This document shows, piece after piece, positions 23,792 through 33,705 of a stretch of 64,000 nucleotides of DNA. The translations under genes and the position numbers were made by a program. Under the pieces are notes generated by a model. It searched no databases and was not told the DNA's origin. It worked only from the letters and a program-made list of their open reading frames with translations. Origin of the DNA: UBA8752 sp965659115. Lineage in GTDB: Bacteria; Bacteroidota; Bacteroidia; Flavobacteriales_D; Sanyastnellaceae. The stretch's first letter is position 1. Each line of letters opens with the position of its first letter. The stretch is taken from NCBI GenBank assembly GCA_965659115.1, contig CBFHUP010000004.1, positions 1 to 64,000 of the forward strand, read 5' to 3'.

Positions 23792-26700
23792 TCACTCAGA
23801 AACCAGGAGCTTCTTGACCACGATGTAGTCGGAACTGGACAGGCGTACCTGGTACATTCCGCTGGACAGCGTGTTGGCGTCAATGTCGAGCACATACTGC
23901 ACATCTTCAGAGGCGTTGCCGTCGAACAACTCCTGTACGAATTGACCTCCCATGGTGTACAGGTCAATGCGCAGGCGCATGTTGTTGGTCACCACGAATC
24001 CGAGCGTGCTGTAGTCGTTGGTTGGGTTGGGCTGCAAACCTGTGATGCGGATAGGATCCTTCAAGCTGCTCACACCACCTGTGATGTCGATGGGGGTGTG
24101 GCCACCTTGACCACCACTGACCGTCACATTGTCGAGGTTGTCAAACTCTCCGGTTCCCAAATCGGTGTAGTCGAATTCAGTGCTGTTTCCACAATCATCG
24201 GTGATGGTGTAGCTGTAATCGATCTGCCATCCGAGGCAGCAGTCCATGTCGAAGAAGATGTCACCACTGGAGGACAAGATGCCCTGGCTGAGTCCATCCA
24301 CAATGAGCTCACCGGTGTAGAAGAACCAAGCGCTACCACCGTAGTTCTCGTTCTTGTTGTTGGCGCCTTCACCGATCTGCAGACCATAGTAAGCGTTCAA
24401 CGGCTGGTGCTGCAATGTGAATTCAGACCCGGCGTATGCTCCGGTACCAGACATGGTACCGCCAGCTCCCATCACGTAGTAGACCCACTCGGTCCAGATT
24501 TCGATGCCTGGGAAGATGTCCGCACAATCCTTCTTGTAGTTGTGCATGCCTGGCTCAGCGAGCCATTCGTTCCAGTCATGTCCTCCTTCGTAGATCGCGT
24601 CGAAGATGAATCCATCTCCGTTCACATCAGCCACCTCAAGCACAATGCGCATGGTGCTGTCTGGAGCGATCTCGATGATGCTGCTTCCGCCTTCGACTAT
24701 GGTGAAGGACTCGGCACCGGGGAAGTTGAACAAACGCACAGCTTCTGGAGCACGGTCGTCGCAAGTTTCTCCATTGTCGATGGCCTCCACCGTAGCAGGC
24801 ATGCAGAAGTTCGCGATGTCATCCGTAGGAAGGTAGCCGCTCTCAACAGAGGAGAATTCCAACGTCACTTCACTGTCGCAGTTGTCGCCGAATTGAACGT
24901 CGCAAGCTGCAGGAATCTCGATGAAGTCGAAGATGTCATTCAAGCCATTCTGATTGTCATCACCACAGGCGTACTCCACCACTTCGTCGTTGCTGATGTC
25001 ACATGTGGAGGTAAACTGTGGTGCCATCTGGTCGAGGACGGTGATGTCCTGGCTGGTGGTCACCGTGTTCTCGTTGCCACAGTCATCGGTCGCAACGCTG
25101 GTCCAAGTACGTGTGAACGTATAGCTTCCTTCGTCAGCGCTGTCTCCATCGCTGCAAGTCTGGACGTTTGGAGTGTCCGTGAATGTCAATACGTTGGCTA
25201 CGTCGCTGTCACAGTTGTCATCCGTCGTGATGGCGGGGATTCCTGTCGCTGAATCGCTGCGGTCCGTCTCGCAAGCACCGTCGAGGTAAAGCGTGACAGG
25301 GTCAAGCGTCTCGATGGTTTGAGAAGGATTCACATTGTCCTGAACCGTGATCAGCTGATCCACACTCGTAGATGTGCTGTTGCCGCAGTCATCGGTCGCA
25401 GTGAAGTTGAACGTACGGGTAAAGACATAGCTTCCATCCAACTGATCGTCGTCACCACCACAGGTATACTCAGGGGCACTGTCCGAGAAATCTGTGTCCA
25501 CCGTGACATCACTGTCGCAAGCATCGCTCGTGGTGTGTGAAGCATAACCCAGTGCGATAGTGCTCAGATCAGCCTCACAGTTTGCATCCAATTGCACCAC
25601 TTGAGCAGCAGGAGCAGTAGCGCTCAAGTCTGGAGCGGTCACATCCGTCACTGTAATGGTCTGAACGTGTGTCTCGGTGTCCGTGTTGCCACAGTCGTCC
25701 GTAGCCACTGCCGTCCATGTCCGAGTAAAGACGTATGAACCCTCTGCCAGACCGTCAGCATCACTGCAGGTGTACATCGTGTCTGTATCGGCGTAGGTGA
25801 TGCTGATGCTCACATCAGTGTCACAGTTGTCCGTTGCTGTGGCTGTGGCCTGACCTGCCGCGGAAGGCGATGTGTCGGCCGTGCATGCAGCAGAGAGGTC
25901 TGTGGCATAGGTATCAGGACAGCTGATGTCCACCACAGGGTTGATCTCGTCGTTCACTGTGAACTGCTGATCGTGGACCTGGACGTTTTCGTTTCCACTG
26001 TCGTCGGTTGCTACTGCAGTCCAAGTCCTGGTGAAAGTGAAGTTGCCTTCGGCGGTGTCGTCGCCGACACAGCTGTAAATCGGAGCAGAGTCGCTGTGTG
26101 AGATTGCGATGATCACGGTTCCATCACAGTTGTCAGAAGCTTCGGCTGTTACCATGTCCAAGCTGAGGTCAGCGTCGCATGCCTCGTTCAACAATTCAAC
26201 GCGGTCCGCTGGCCAATCCACGGTCATGCTTGGCGCAATCGCATCGGTCACCGTAATCACATGCTCACAATAGCTGTTGGACTTCCAGTTTTCGTTTTCG
26301 CAGGCGTCCATAGAGGAGAACACGCGGGTAAACTGGTAGCTTCCGTTGTGGTCATCATCTTCGTTGCCGTAGATGTAGTCAGCACCATCGGTATCGGCCT
26401 CAGAAGGCAAGTCCATGAACATGATGTCCTCGAAAGTGACCTCAGGGTTGTCGTCACAGTTGTCGGTCACGGTCGCCATACCTGTCGCATCCGTGCTCAA
26501 ATCTGTGGTGCAGTTCTCGTCGAGGAACACCTCGATGTCCTGCGGACAGAAGTCAAACTCAGGGGCCAAGGTGTCGACTGTAGCGACGTACTGGATGGCG
26601 GACTCCGACTGGTTTCCACTGTCGTCTGTCACGTACCAAATCCGTACATAGGTGCCTGGGCAAGATCCTGAAGTCAAGAACGCCATCGAAATGTTGTAGC

Positions 26701-29700
26701 TCAACTCAGTGTCGCAATTGTCGTTGGCATGCAACGGCAAGACACTGGTATCATAGGGATCTGGCATATCACCACAGGTGATCGGAGCTGGATAAAGCTC
26801 ATCTGGATTGCCATCAAACATGGGAGCCTCCGTATCTGTGAAGGTCAACTCCTGGGTGCAGGTCTGTACCGTTTGGTTGTTGCAATTGTCTGTAGCCGTC
26901 ACCGTGAAGGTCCGGGTCAAGAGTTGGTCTCCTTGATTGTCGGAGTCGGAGTCTGTGATTGTGCTTAACTCGACTACGGTGTCAGAATAGGTGTATTCTA
27001 CAGTCACGTCTCCGTCACAGTTGTCGCTGGTGACAAATGAAGGCTCACCGTTGGTCGCAATACTGAGGTCTGCTTCATCAAAGCAAACATTGGTATAGAG
27101 AATGGCCGCTGGGCAGGTAATGCTCAAGCTTGGAGCCTGCGTATCCTGGACCTCAATGGTCTGAGACTGGAGGTGCACGTTGCCTGCGCAGTCCGAAGTC
27201 TCCCATGTGCGGGTCAAGGTATAGGTGTCCTCACAGGCACCGTCCGTGCGCACTTCCTCCACAAATGCGATCTCTGGACCGCTGTCACAGTTGTCCATCG
27301 CTTCCAGTGAAGCCAGTGGAGCAATGGCGGGGACCGCATCGCATTCTACCGTTTCATCTGCTGGGAATGCAGTGAATTCCGGTGCCGTTGTGTCCTCGAT
27401 CGTGATGTATTGGATGTGCTCGGTATAGTTGTCTGAGCAATCCGTCGTGGAGTAGGTACGCTTAATGGTGTATTCCTGAAGGCAAGGTGTGGTCAAGATC
27501 AAGTCCTGATAGCTGACCACTGCTTCAGCATCACAGTTGTCCATGGCCTCGGCGTGCATGCCGTCACCTGGAGTGAACTCTGGCACTGCGTAGAACTCAC
27601 CCAATTCGTGTTGCACAAATCCTGTGAGATCCGCATCGTCGCACTGCAAGGTGTAGTCGGCTGAAGCCAAGGTCCACTCGGCAGAAGTGCGGTCGGTCAC
27701 CACCAAGATCTGCTGGAACGTAGAGACGTTTCCGCACATGTCAGTAGCGGTATAGTCGATGATGTAGTCATCCCAGCATCCGGCAGAAAGTGGAGTGCAT
27801 TCCACATCGACATGGCTCAACTCGCAGTTGTCCATGACCGTCACAAGCCCCACGCTGTTCAGATACTCGTATGAGCAGTCCATCCAGAGGTCACATTCGA
27901 GGGTGTCCACACCATCAGCGAGGAACGAAGGCGCGATGGCGTCTTCGATGTCAATGCGCTGGGTGTCTGTTTCGACCGTGGCGTTTCCACAGCTGTCCGT
28001 AGCCATGGCAGTCCAAGTCCGGATGATGCCGTAGCAACCTGTGCTGATGCTGTCCACGATGACGTCGCTGTGCTCCAAACCGGTATCGGCCAAGTCACAG
28101 TTGTCAGAGTATTGGGTTGATGCAGTACCTGTATTGGATGGATCCAAATCCACGTAACACAAACCATTGACGTTCAGCGTCAAGTCTGAAGGTGCAGTCA
28201 CCATAACTTCTGGGACCGTGTTGTCTTCAATCGTGATGGCTTGGACGTGATACGTCTGGTTGCCAAAGCAGTCTGTCGCGACCCAAGTGCGGTTCAAGAC
28301 CCGGCAGCTGCTCGCGGTGTAAGAAGCTGTGGTCTGACCGACCAATTCAACGCATACGTAAACCGTGTTGCCATCTGCAAATCCAGCAGTGTTGGGGTCA
28401 AATCCAGCAGCACATCCATACTCGCTGTCGTCGCAATTGTCCGAGAACAACACCACTTCGTCTGAGGCTGGGTTGTCGATCAACCACTGCTCGCTTTCGT
28501 CGCAAGTCAATGTGAGGTCTGCACCACCAGAAACATAAGTAGGGGCCGTCACGTCGTTGCGGGTAACCGTTTGGACGATTTCAGTGGCCACGTTGCATTG
28601 TTCGTCAAAGGCGATGTAGTGGAACTCCACATACTCACCCGCCATGCAATCTGTTGGCAATGTGCAGCTTGGCTCGAGTGTAGCGATCACGTCACCTGCA
28701 AAGCCCATAGCATCCTCTCCAGCGATGGATCCAGACCAGCTGAACCAACCTGAGAATCCGTTGTCGTCACAGTTGTGGTTGTTGGCACCATCGCCGAGCT
28801 GGAAACCGAAGTATTCGCTGGCTGGTTGGTGGTTAAAGTGGATCAACGTTCCGAAGTCCCAAGCACCAGGCCCACCCTCAGCGTAGGAGGCTTCGTTGTT
28901 CAAGGTGTACATGGTCCAGAGGTCTGTGTTGACCGCACAACCATAGTCGTTCTTGAATCCACCAGCCCAATCGGCGCCGACAGCACGGCCTTCGAAGAAG
29001 AGGTGAATCTCCAAACGGAGGTCGTTGTCATTCTTGTCCATCACAGTACCCTGCATCAAGGCTGTTCCGTTTTCGAACTGCTCGAAAGACACCCCGCCAT
29101 TGGCGACGTCCTCGATGAAGTAATGTCCAGCACCCATGTCGCCGTTCATGTCGTAGAACTGCAGCAAAGCGTCAGGGCCGTTGTTGAAGTTGGCGTCGTC
29201 ACCAGCGGTGATGGCATTCCATACCTGTGTGGTTCCACCACCTGTGCAGATTTGGTTGCGGCCATCCGTGCGGTTCTTCACGGTCACCACGTTGTCAAGC
29301 TCGAGGTCGTTGCATCCAAATGCCGTAGCTGAGGCGGCTGTAGCTGCCACCAAATCGCCCTCGCATTCCACTTCGTAGTCGGCCAAATCGCCGTCGATGT
29401 CCAAGTTGGCACAGCCCAAGCATGGATCTGCGCTTTCCAGAGGAATGACCCTGTCGATGGCGTACAAATAGCTGTTGGTGTTAAACTGATAGGCACCGTT
29501 CAGGATGATGTAAGCTTCTCCAGTGGCACTCACCAGACGCTCATCACCCTCAGCTTCTGTGTAGGTGAATTCTTCGCCGTAGTAATTGAGGTAGACTTCG
29601 CCTTCGGTCATCAGTTCGCAGAGGCCAACGAAAATGTGTCCGACAAGGAGATCGCCCAACACACCCTGAGACAGTGCGTTCAGGTTGTATCCAGCCTCGC

Positions 29701-32143
29701 CCCATGCTGCGTCCACTGGCAAGAACAGAGATCCGCAGTCGGTCTCCAAACTGGAGGGAACCACGAGGTCTCCGTTTCCAGACAGGATGAGACCTTCAAT
29801 GAGGAAATCAGAAGGACTTTCCAGGGCGTCAATGAGCAAGGCAACCGTACTGTCGATGGCAGCACCATCGTTCAGTGCGACTTCTACTGCACCACCGGTA
29901 ACGGTAAGCGCCTCGTCTTCATTACAGATGTCATCGTCATCGAGGTCATTCAAGCATCCTCCTTCACAATCCACATAGTCAGCGCCGAAGAGGTCGATGG
30001 GGTATTCACAAGGGCCTGCGTCCGTTGCCGCAGGATTGTAGTTACACGCAGTTTCATCTTGGCAGCCTTCGATTTCGAACGGATCACAAGTCCCGTCTCC
30101 GTCTGTGTCAACCAGGCAGTTCCCATCACAATCGTAACCTGAATCTGCGTAGACACATGAACCATCATTGTCAGTAGCACTGGCTGAGAAGTTGCATGCT
30201 GTGTCATCGTCACACCCTCCTACCTCTTCTTCATCACAAACGCCATCCCCATCGGTATCGTTCAGGCATTCACCCTCACAATTGACAATGTTTGAAGGAT
30301 ATCCGTCAGGATAAGTGCAAAGGTCATCGTTGGTGTCTGTGAAATCACCCGCATTACATGCGTTCGGGTCGGTACAACCCGCCAGCTCTTCTTCGTCGCA
30401 GACGCCGTCGCCGTCTTCGTCGTTCAGACATGCACCATCACAGTCCACATAATCGAGGCCGTAAAGGTCAATGGGGTATGAACAGGATCCGTCGTTGTCG
30501 GTAGCAGAAGCACTGAAGTTGCAGGCCATTTCATCGTCGCAGCCGCCGACTTCGTCCTCGTCACACACGCCGTCTCCGTCGGTGTCATTGATGCAAGCAC
30601 CATCGCAATCGACAATGTTGGTGGGATACCCATCGGGATAGGTGCAAAGGGTGTTGTCCGTATCGGAGAAGTCACCCGTGTTGCAGGCCTCCTCGTCTGT
30701 ACATCCGGCCACCTCAAGCTCATCACAGATACCGTCTTCGTCCGCGTCGTTCAAACACGCGCCATCGCAATCCAAGTAATCCTCGGCTGGATAGGTACAT
30801 GACCCATCGCTGTCCGTAGCCGCTGGGTTGTAGTTACACGCCGTCTCGTCCTCACAACCTGCAACCTCTTCTTCGTTACAGATACCATCAGCATCATCGT
30901 CACTCAAGCAATTGCCTCCGCAATCGACAATGTTGTTGGGATAGCCGGCGGGGAATTCACAGCTGCCATCATCGATGGTGGCTGAGGCATCATAGTTACA
31001 GGCGTTCACGTCGATACAACCGGCGCAACTTGTAAACTCACAACTGGCATCGTCGGCATTGGCCAACGGGTTGTAGTTACATGCCGTTTGATCCGTGCAA
31101 CCGTCAATCTGGTCCACATCGCAAATGCCGTTATCATCGGTATCTCCATCCGTGATACCCCCCTCACCATCGCAGGAATCACAATCATCGGTCAGCAAGA
31201 CGCAAGAACCGTCGTCATCCGTCGCCAAGGCGTTGTAGTTACATGCCTCCTCATTCTGACAACCGAGAACCTCTTCTTCATCGCAAATGCCGTCTCCATC
31301 GGTGTCGCTCAAACAAGCACCTAAGCAGTCAACGTAAATGCTGCCGTAGAGGTCCAAGGGGAATTCGCAGGAACCATCGTCGTCTGTTGCCAGCTCGTCA
31401 TAGTTACAGGCGGTAGCGTCGGTACAGCCTAGGACTGGGCCGCCTGCTCCGAAATAAAAGGTGTCCCGGAATTCGTTGGCTCCATCTCCTTCGATGAAGA
31501 CTTGGCAGTACAATTGACCGCTCAAATCACCGGTGGTGGTGAATTGACCCACCAAAACGCGCAGGTCATCGCCGGCAACACCGTTGGAGTCTCCGTTCAG
31601 TGCATACCATGCTCCACCGATGGCATCGTCAATCGCGATGCTTGCACCAGCAGCACCGAAGCCGGGGTCGAAGTTGGTGGACCAGGGATTGTCACCTGAT
31701 TGCACAATGGCCACCGCCGCTTCTCCGGCACCGGCATTGAAGGCCTGCTCCAATCCTACAGTGACCCAGCTGTCATAAGGCAGGTCAGGATAGAAGCCAT
31801 ACAAGACCGGGTTGATGCCGTTTGGAGTTGCTCCGCCCAATTCCGCATGGTAAAAATTGGTCGTGGTATTCACGAAGGTCTGATTTATTGCATCTCCAGA
31901 AACAGAGGACATGAAGTCCGTAGCATTGTTCATGGTGACATACAGACGGGTACAGCTGTGTCCCGTCAGGTCGATCGCTCCGAGGGGACCGACAACAAGG
32001 CCGATGTCTTCACTGACAACCTCAACTTCGAGGTCATAGCCTTCGGGGGCTGGAGCGGAATTCACAACGACTTGTTGTTGTGAAAAAACGGTGGTCAGGC
32101 AGCAGAAGAGGGCTGCAACCAGATTGATGGTTTTGGACATCAT
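23792..32143 (-). CDS. Giant secreted repeat protein with T9SS type A sorting domain
   Basis: 2783 residues. In order: signal peptide (about 1-21); a unique region to about 237; ten cysteine-rich repeats of the GCxDxxACNYxxxATxxDGSC type with DxDGDGxCD loops (about 238-745); a jelly-roll-like module with HQPASEYFGFQLGDGANN (about 1075-1165); thirteen HYR/Ig-like modules with xAPxF starts, DNCD and TDDCGN motifs (about 1200-2400); a second copy of the jelly-roll module (HQPLNAYYGLQIGEGANN, about 2545-2650); and a C-terminal sorting domain starting ITGLQPNPTNDYS and ending VVKKLLVSE. It should be exported by Sec, cross the outer membrane by T9SS and be anchored or released. Aspartate-rich loops probably bind calcium. 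The role is probably adhesion, inferred from architecture. Confidence 0.88.
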   Translation of the reverse strand: MMSKTINLVAALFCCLTTVFSQQQVVVNSAPAPEGYDLEVEVVSEDIGLVVGPLGAIDLTGHSCTRLYVTMNNATDFMSSVSGDAINQTFVNTTTNFYHAELGGATPNGINPVLYGFYPDLPYDSWVTVGLEQAFNAGAGEAAVAIVQSGDNPWSTNFDPGFGAAGASIAIDDAIGGAWYALNGDSNGVAGDDLRVLVGQFTTTGDLSGQLYCQVFIEGDGANEFRDTFYFGAGGPVLGCTDATACNYDELATDDDGSCEFPLDLYGSIYVDCLGACLSDTDGDGICDEEEVLGCQNEEACNYNALATDDDGSCVLLTDDCDSCDGEGGITDGDTDDNGICDVDQIDGCTDQTACNYNPLANADDASCEFTSCAGCIDVNACNYDASATIDDGSCEFPAGYPNNIVDCGGNCLSDDDADGICNEEEVAGCEDETACNYNPAATDSDGSCTYPAEDYLDCDGACLNDADEDGICDELEVAGCTDEEACNTGDFSDTDNTLCTYPDGYPTNIVDCDGACINDTDGDGVCDEDEVGGCDDEMACNFSASATDNDGSCSYPIDLYGLDYVDCDGACLNDEDGDGVCDEEELAGCTDPNACNAGDFTDTNDDLCTYPDGYPSNIVNCEGECLNDTDGDGVCDEEEVGGCDDDTACNFSASATDNDGSCVYADSGYDCDGNCLVDTDGDGTCDPFEIEGCQDETACNYNPAATDAGPCEYPIDLFGADYVDCEGGCLNDLDDDDICNEDEALTVTGGAVEVALNDGAAIDSTVALLIDALESPSDFLIEGLILSGNGDLVVPSSLETDCGSLFLPVDAAWGEAGYNLNALSQGVLGDLLVGHIFVGLCELMTEGEVYLNYYGEEFTYTEAEGDERLVSATGEAYIILNGAYQFNTNSYLYAIDRVIPLESADPCLGCANLDIDGDLADYEVECEGDLVAATAASATAFGCNDLELDNVVTVKNRTDGRNQICTGGGTTQVWNAITAGDDANFNNGPDALLQFYDMNGDMGAGHYFIEDVANGGVSFEQFENGTALMQGTVMDKNDNDLRLEIHLFFEGRAVGADWAGGFKNDYGCAVNTDLWTMYTLNNEASYAEGGPGAWDFGTLIHFNHQPASEYFGFQLGDGANNHNCDDNGFSGWFSWSGSIAGEDAMGFAGDVIATLEPSCTLPTDCMAGEYVEFHYIAFDEQCNVATEIVQTVTRNDVTAPTYVSGGADLTLTCDESEQWLIDNPASDEVVLFSDNCDDSEYGCAAGFDPNTAGFADGNTVYVCVELVGQTTASYTASSCRVLNRTWVATDCFGNQTYHVQAITIEDNTVPEVMVTAPSDLTLNVNGLCYVDLDPSNTGTASTQYSDNCDLADTGLEHSDVIVDSISTGCYGIIRTWTAMATDSCGNATVETDTQRIDIEDAIAPSFLADGVDTLECDLWMDCSYEYLNSVGLVTVMDNCELSHVDVECTPLSAGCWDDYIIDYTATDMCGNVSTFQQILVVTDRTSAEWTLASADYTLQCDDADLTGFVQHELGEFYAVPEFTPGDGMHAEAMDNCDAEAVVSYQDLILTTPCLQEYTIKRTYSTTDCSDNYTEHIQYITIEDTTAPEFTAFPADETVECDAVPAIAPLASLEAMDNCDSGPEIAFVEEVRTDGACEDTYTLTRTWETSDCAGNVHLQSQTIEVQDTQAPSLSITCPAAILYTNVCFDEADLSIATNGEPSFVTSDNCDGDVTVEYTYSDTVVELSTITDSDSDNQGDQLLTRTFTVTATDNCNNQTVQTCTQELTFTDTEAPMFDGNPDELYPAPITCGDMPDPYDTSVLPLHANDNCDTELSYNISMAFLTSGSCPGTYVRIWYVTDDSGNQSESAIQYVATVDTLAPEFDFCPQDIEVFLDENCTTDLSTDATGMATVTDNCDDNPEVTFEDIMFMDLPSEADTDGADYIYGNEDDDHNGSYQFTRVFSSMDACENENWKSNSYCEHVITVTDAIAPSMTVDWPADRVELLNEACDADLSLDMVTAEASDNCDGTVIIAISHSDSAPIYSCVGDDTAEGNFTFTRTWTAVATDDSGNENVQVHDQQFTVNDEINPVVDISCPDTYATDLSAACTADTSPSAAGQATATATDNCDTDVSISITYADTDTMYTCSDADGLAEGSYVFTRTWTAVATDDCGNTDTETHVQTITVTDVTAPDLSATAPAAQVVQLDANCEADLSTIALGYASHTTSDACDSDVTVDTDFSDSAPEYTCGGDDDQLDGSYVFTRTFNFTATDDCGNSTSTSVDQLITVQDNVNPSQTIETLDPVTLYLDGACETDRSDSATGIPAITTDDNCDSDVANVLTFTDTPNVQTCSDGDSADEGSYTFTRTWTSVATDDCGNENTVTTSQDITVLDQMAPQFTSTCDISNDEVVEYACGDDNQNGLNDIFDFIEIPAACDVQFGDNCDSEVTLEFSSVESGYLPTDDIANFCMPATVEAIDNGETCDDRAPEAVRLFNFPGAESFTIVEGGSSIIEIAPDSTMRIVLEVADVNGDGFIFDAIYEGGHDWNEWLAEPGMHNYKKDCADIFPGIEIWTEWVYYVMGAGGTMSGTGAYAGSEFTLQHQPLNAYYGLQIGEGANNKNENYGGSAWFFYTGELIVDGLSQGILSSSGDIFFDMDCCLGWQIDYSYTITDDCGNSTEFDYTDLGTGEFDNLDNVTVSGGQGGHTPIDITGGVSSLKDPIRITGLQPNPTNDYSTLGFVVTNNMRLRIDLYTMGGQFVQELFDGNASEDVQYVLDIDANTLSSGMYQVRLSSSDYIVVKKLLVSE
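25000..28565 (-). repeat. Array of thirteen HYR/Ig-like coding modules
   Basis: Within the giant gene, modules of roughly 80-95 codons recur. Each begins with an APxF/S-like segment after a D(x)T/V linker and carries DNCD and a T(A/D)xDxCGN motif, followed by a T/QxITVxD linker. Sequence drift is considerable, so this is an old tandem expansion, not a recent one. Confidence 0.8.
29911..31430 (-). repeat. Ten cysteine/aspartate-rich coding repeats
   Basis: Ten repeats of 26-54 codons start GC(T/Q/E/D)xxxACN and most carry a DxDGDGxCD(E)xE loop. Two sub-types alternate in the middle: repeats 6 and 8 (ACNTGDF and ACNAGDF with TYPDGYP) and 7 and 9 (ACNFSASATDNDGSC). This implies duplication of a two-repeat unit. 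Confidence 0.85.
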
Positions 32144-32182
32144 GTCAAGCGTTTTTGGTTAAGAGTTCTCCGATGAGAGTCT

Positions 32183-32190
32183 CGAATTTA
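32183..32190 (-). promoter_or_regulatory. -7 box (TAAATTCG) for the giant T9SS gene
   Basis: Minus-strand TAAATTCG about 39 nt before the ATG at 32143; identical to the box before exbB (18319-18326). Confidence 0.45.
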
Positions 32191-32423
32191 AATGTGTTCG
32201 AAGCAATAATTGGCAACGCTCACAAAATCCGGCTGGACGACCACTTACAACAATCGCTTTCATCGATGTTTTTAATTATTTCGTCGAATCTTATTTTTTA
32301 ATTTCCTCCTACATGGGGGATTATACAGCTTGCGTATGGGTATTATAACGTTATCATAAATCCATGAAGCCCATCCTCGAGATTATGTCCCACCGCATGG
32401 CCCCGCCCAGAAAGAAATTTTGC

Positions 32424-32431
32424 TACATTTG
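32424..32431 (+). promoter_or_regulatory. -7 box (TACATTTG) for tRNA-Phe
   Basis: A perfect TAnnTTTG match 11 nt before the first base of tRNA-Phe. The tRNA-Val box has the same 11-nt spacing. Confidence 0.65.
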
Positions 32432-32442
32432 CGCCCCCTTTG

Positions 32443-32515
32443 GGTACCATAGCTCAGGTGGTAGAGCAATGGATTGAAAATCCATGTGTCCCTGGTTCGA
32501 ATCCAGGTGGTACCA
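32443..32515 (+). tRNA. tRNA-Phe (anticodon GAA)
   Basis: 73 nt. Acceptor stem GGTACCA pairs with TGGTACC, the D arm is AGCTCAGGTGGTAGAGC, the anticodon loop ATTGAAAAT carries GAA, and the T arm is CCTGGTTCGAATCCAGG. Discriminator A. The 3' CCA is not encoded. Confidence 0.97.
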
Positions 32516-32529
32516 CACCCAAATTACAG

Positions 32530-32558
32530 GCGGACTTCGGTCCGCTTGTTTCATTTTA
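32530..32558 (+). terminator. Terminator after tRNA-Phe with UUCG tetraloop
   Basis: GCGGAC-TTCG-GTCCGC forms an extra-stable tetraloop hairpin, followed by TTGTTTCATTTT. It ends only 12 nt before the aroB ATG, so aroB needs its own promoter or depends on read-through. Confidence 0.8.
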
Positions 32559-32570
32559 GACCTTTTCCAA

Positions 32571-33644
32571 ATGCAGGCAGGTTTGGCACTTCCTCCCAAC
32601 ATCCATGTTGACCCCCAATTTGAAGCATTGAGAAATTGGATGGGCACCCACTCGCCGACCTCGGTTGTTGTGGTGACCGACCCTATGACCGAAAAATGTT
32701 GCCTCCCATTGCTCAACCCACACCTCCCGCCGGGCGCACAATTCTTGCGTTTGGGTCAGCATGGTGAAACCATCAAATCCATAGAGCATGCGCATGCACT
32801 CTGGGACAGCTTTGAAGGCATGGGCATGGACCGTCACGGCCTTGTGATTGCCCTTGGAGGGGGAACCCTTTCAGACTTAGCAGCGTTTGCCAGCAGCACC
32901 TATTTGAGGGGGGTTCGTTTTTGGTTGGTGCCCACCACCCTTCTCTCTATGGTTGACGCTTCCGTTGGCGGAAAAACGGGCATCAATTTTCGAGGGCTCA
33001 AGAACAGGATCGGCACTTTCGCATCTCCTGTGGGGACCAGTATCCACACCGCCTTCTTGGACACCCTCAATGCCCGAGAAATGTCAAATGGGTGGGCGGA
33101 ACACATCAAGCACACCTTGCTCTCTTCAGATCTGGCCTTGGACCTCCCTTGGGAAAACACCTTAACTGCCGCTGACAGCGAAGCTTTTGAAGCGGCCATT
33201 CACAGTTCTATTCTCATCAAATCGGGCATTGTAAATCAGGATGCGCACGAGACGGAGGGCACGCGCAAAACCCTCAATTTCGGCCACACTTCTGGTCATG
33301 CGCTGGAGTCCTGGGCCATGGCACAATCGGAAGACCTGAAACATGGAGAGGCCGTCGCCTGGGGCATGCGTTTAGCCCTCAAAATGAGTGAGTTACACCC
33401 CGAGTGCCCCCGGGCCAAACTTGGCGACTTTGACCGGGCCTCCCGGTCTTTGGCCGAGCTCATTCCTCTTCCTTGTGTTCCGCCCGATGCGGCGACCTTG
33501 TGGGAGTGGATGCGGAGCGACAAAAAAAACCGAGGAGACCAGGTCAAGGTGGTGTTGCTCGATGGTGTTGGCCGTCCGAAAATCGATTTAAATGTGACCC
33601 TTTCAGACTTTGAACAGGCCTTGTCGCAGCTGCCCAACGCTTGA
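32571..33644 (+). CDS. aroB: 3-dehydroquinate synthase
   Basis: 357 residues, the expected AroB length. It closes DAHP to 3-dehydroquinate in the shikimate pathway, with NAD+ and Zn2+. The NAD loop is ALGGGTLSDLAAFASSTYLRG, and the zinc ligands lie in GWAEHIKH, NFGHTSGHALE and KHGEAV. VPTTLLSMVDASVGGKTGIN is the signature. The frame is open into the tRNA, so ATG 32571 is the only sensible start. A weak GACCTTTT ends 4 nt before this ATG. The gene is followed by lpxD but with a separate promoter box. Confidence 0.94.
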   Translation: MQAGLALPPNIHVDPQFEALRNWMGTHSPTSVVVVTDPMTEKCCLPLLNPHLPPGAQFLRLGQHGETIKSIEHAHALWDSFEGMGMDRHGLVIALGGGTLSDLAAFASSTYLRGVRFWLVPTTLLSMVDASVGGKTGINFRGLKNRIGTFASPVGTSIHTAFLDTLNAREMSNGWAEHIKHTLLSSDLALDLPWENTLTAADSEAFEAAIHSSILIKSGIVNQDAHETEGTRKTLNFGHTSGHALESWAMAQSEDLKHGEAVAWGMRLALKMSELHPECPRAKLGDFDRASRSLAELIPLPCVPPDAATLWEWMRSDKKNRGDQVKVVLLDGVGRPKIDLNVTLSDFEQALSQLPNA

Positions 33645-33693
33645 TTTTATCGTCCGATCTCCAACCTTGTCATTCCGGCGCGGCTCTGCACCT

Positions 33694-33701
33694 TAATTTC
33701 G
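33694..33701 (+). promoter_or_regulatory. -7 box (TAATTTCG) 4 nt before the lpxD start
   Basis: TAATTTCG followed by CACC and the lpxD ATG. The octamer and the first spacer bases match the trmB promoter at 8621-8628. It predicts a leaderless message for the lipid A operon. Confidence 0.55.
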
Positions 33702-33705
33702 CACC

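Larger units (their letters stand above)
32144..32442. other. AT-rich intergenic region between the giant gene and tRNA-Phe
   Basis: About 300 bp with no credible gene. It holds a TAAATTCG box (32183-32190, minus) for the giant gene and a TACATTTG box (32424-32431, plus) for tRNA-Phe. The middle (about 32260-32360) is conspicuously AT-rich for this window, with TTATTTTTTAATTT and TATTATAACGTTAT, and could hold further regulatory sites. Confidence 0.7.

Noticed and set aside
23711..25252. A 513-codon open frame on the plus strand opposite the 3' part of the giant gene
   Set aside because: It mirrors the repeat structure of the giant gene on the other strand and has no signal or domain; an artefact of codon use.
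29911..31430. Regularly spaced repeats that could suggest a CRISPR or satellite array
   Set aside because: The periodicity is coding: repeats are degenerate at DNA level, keep one reading frame and conserve Cys and Asp positions.
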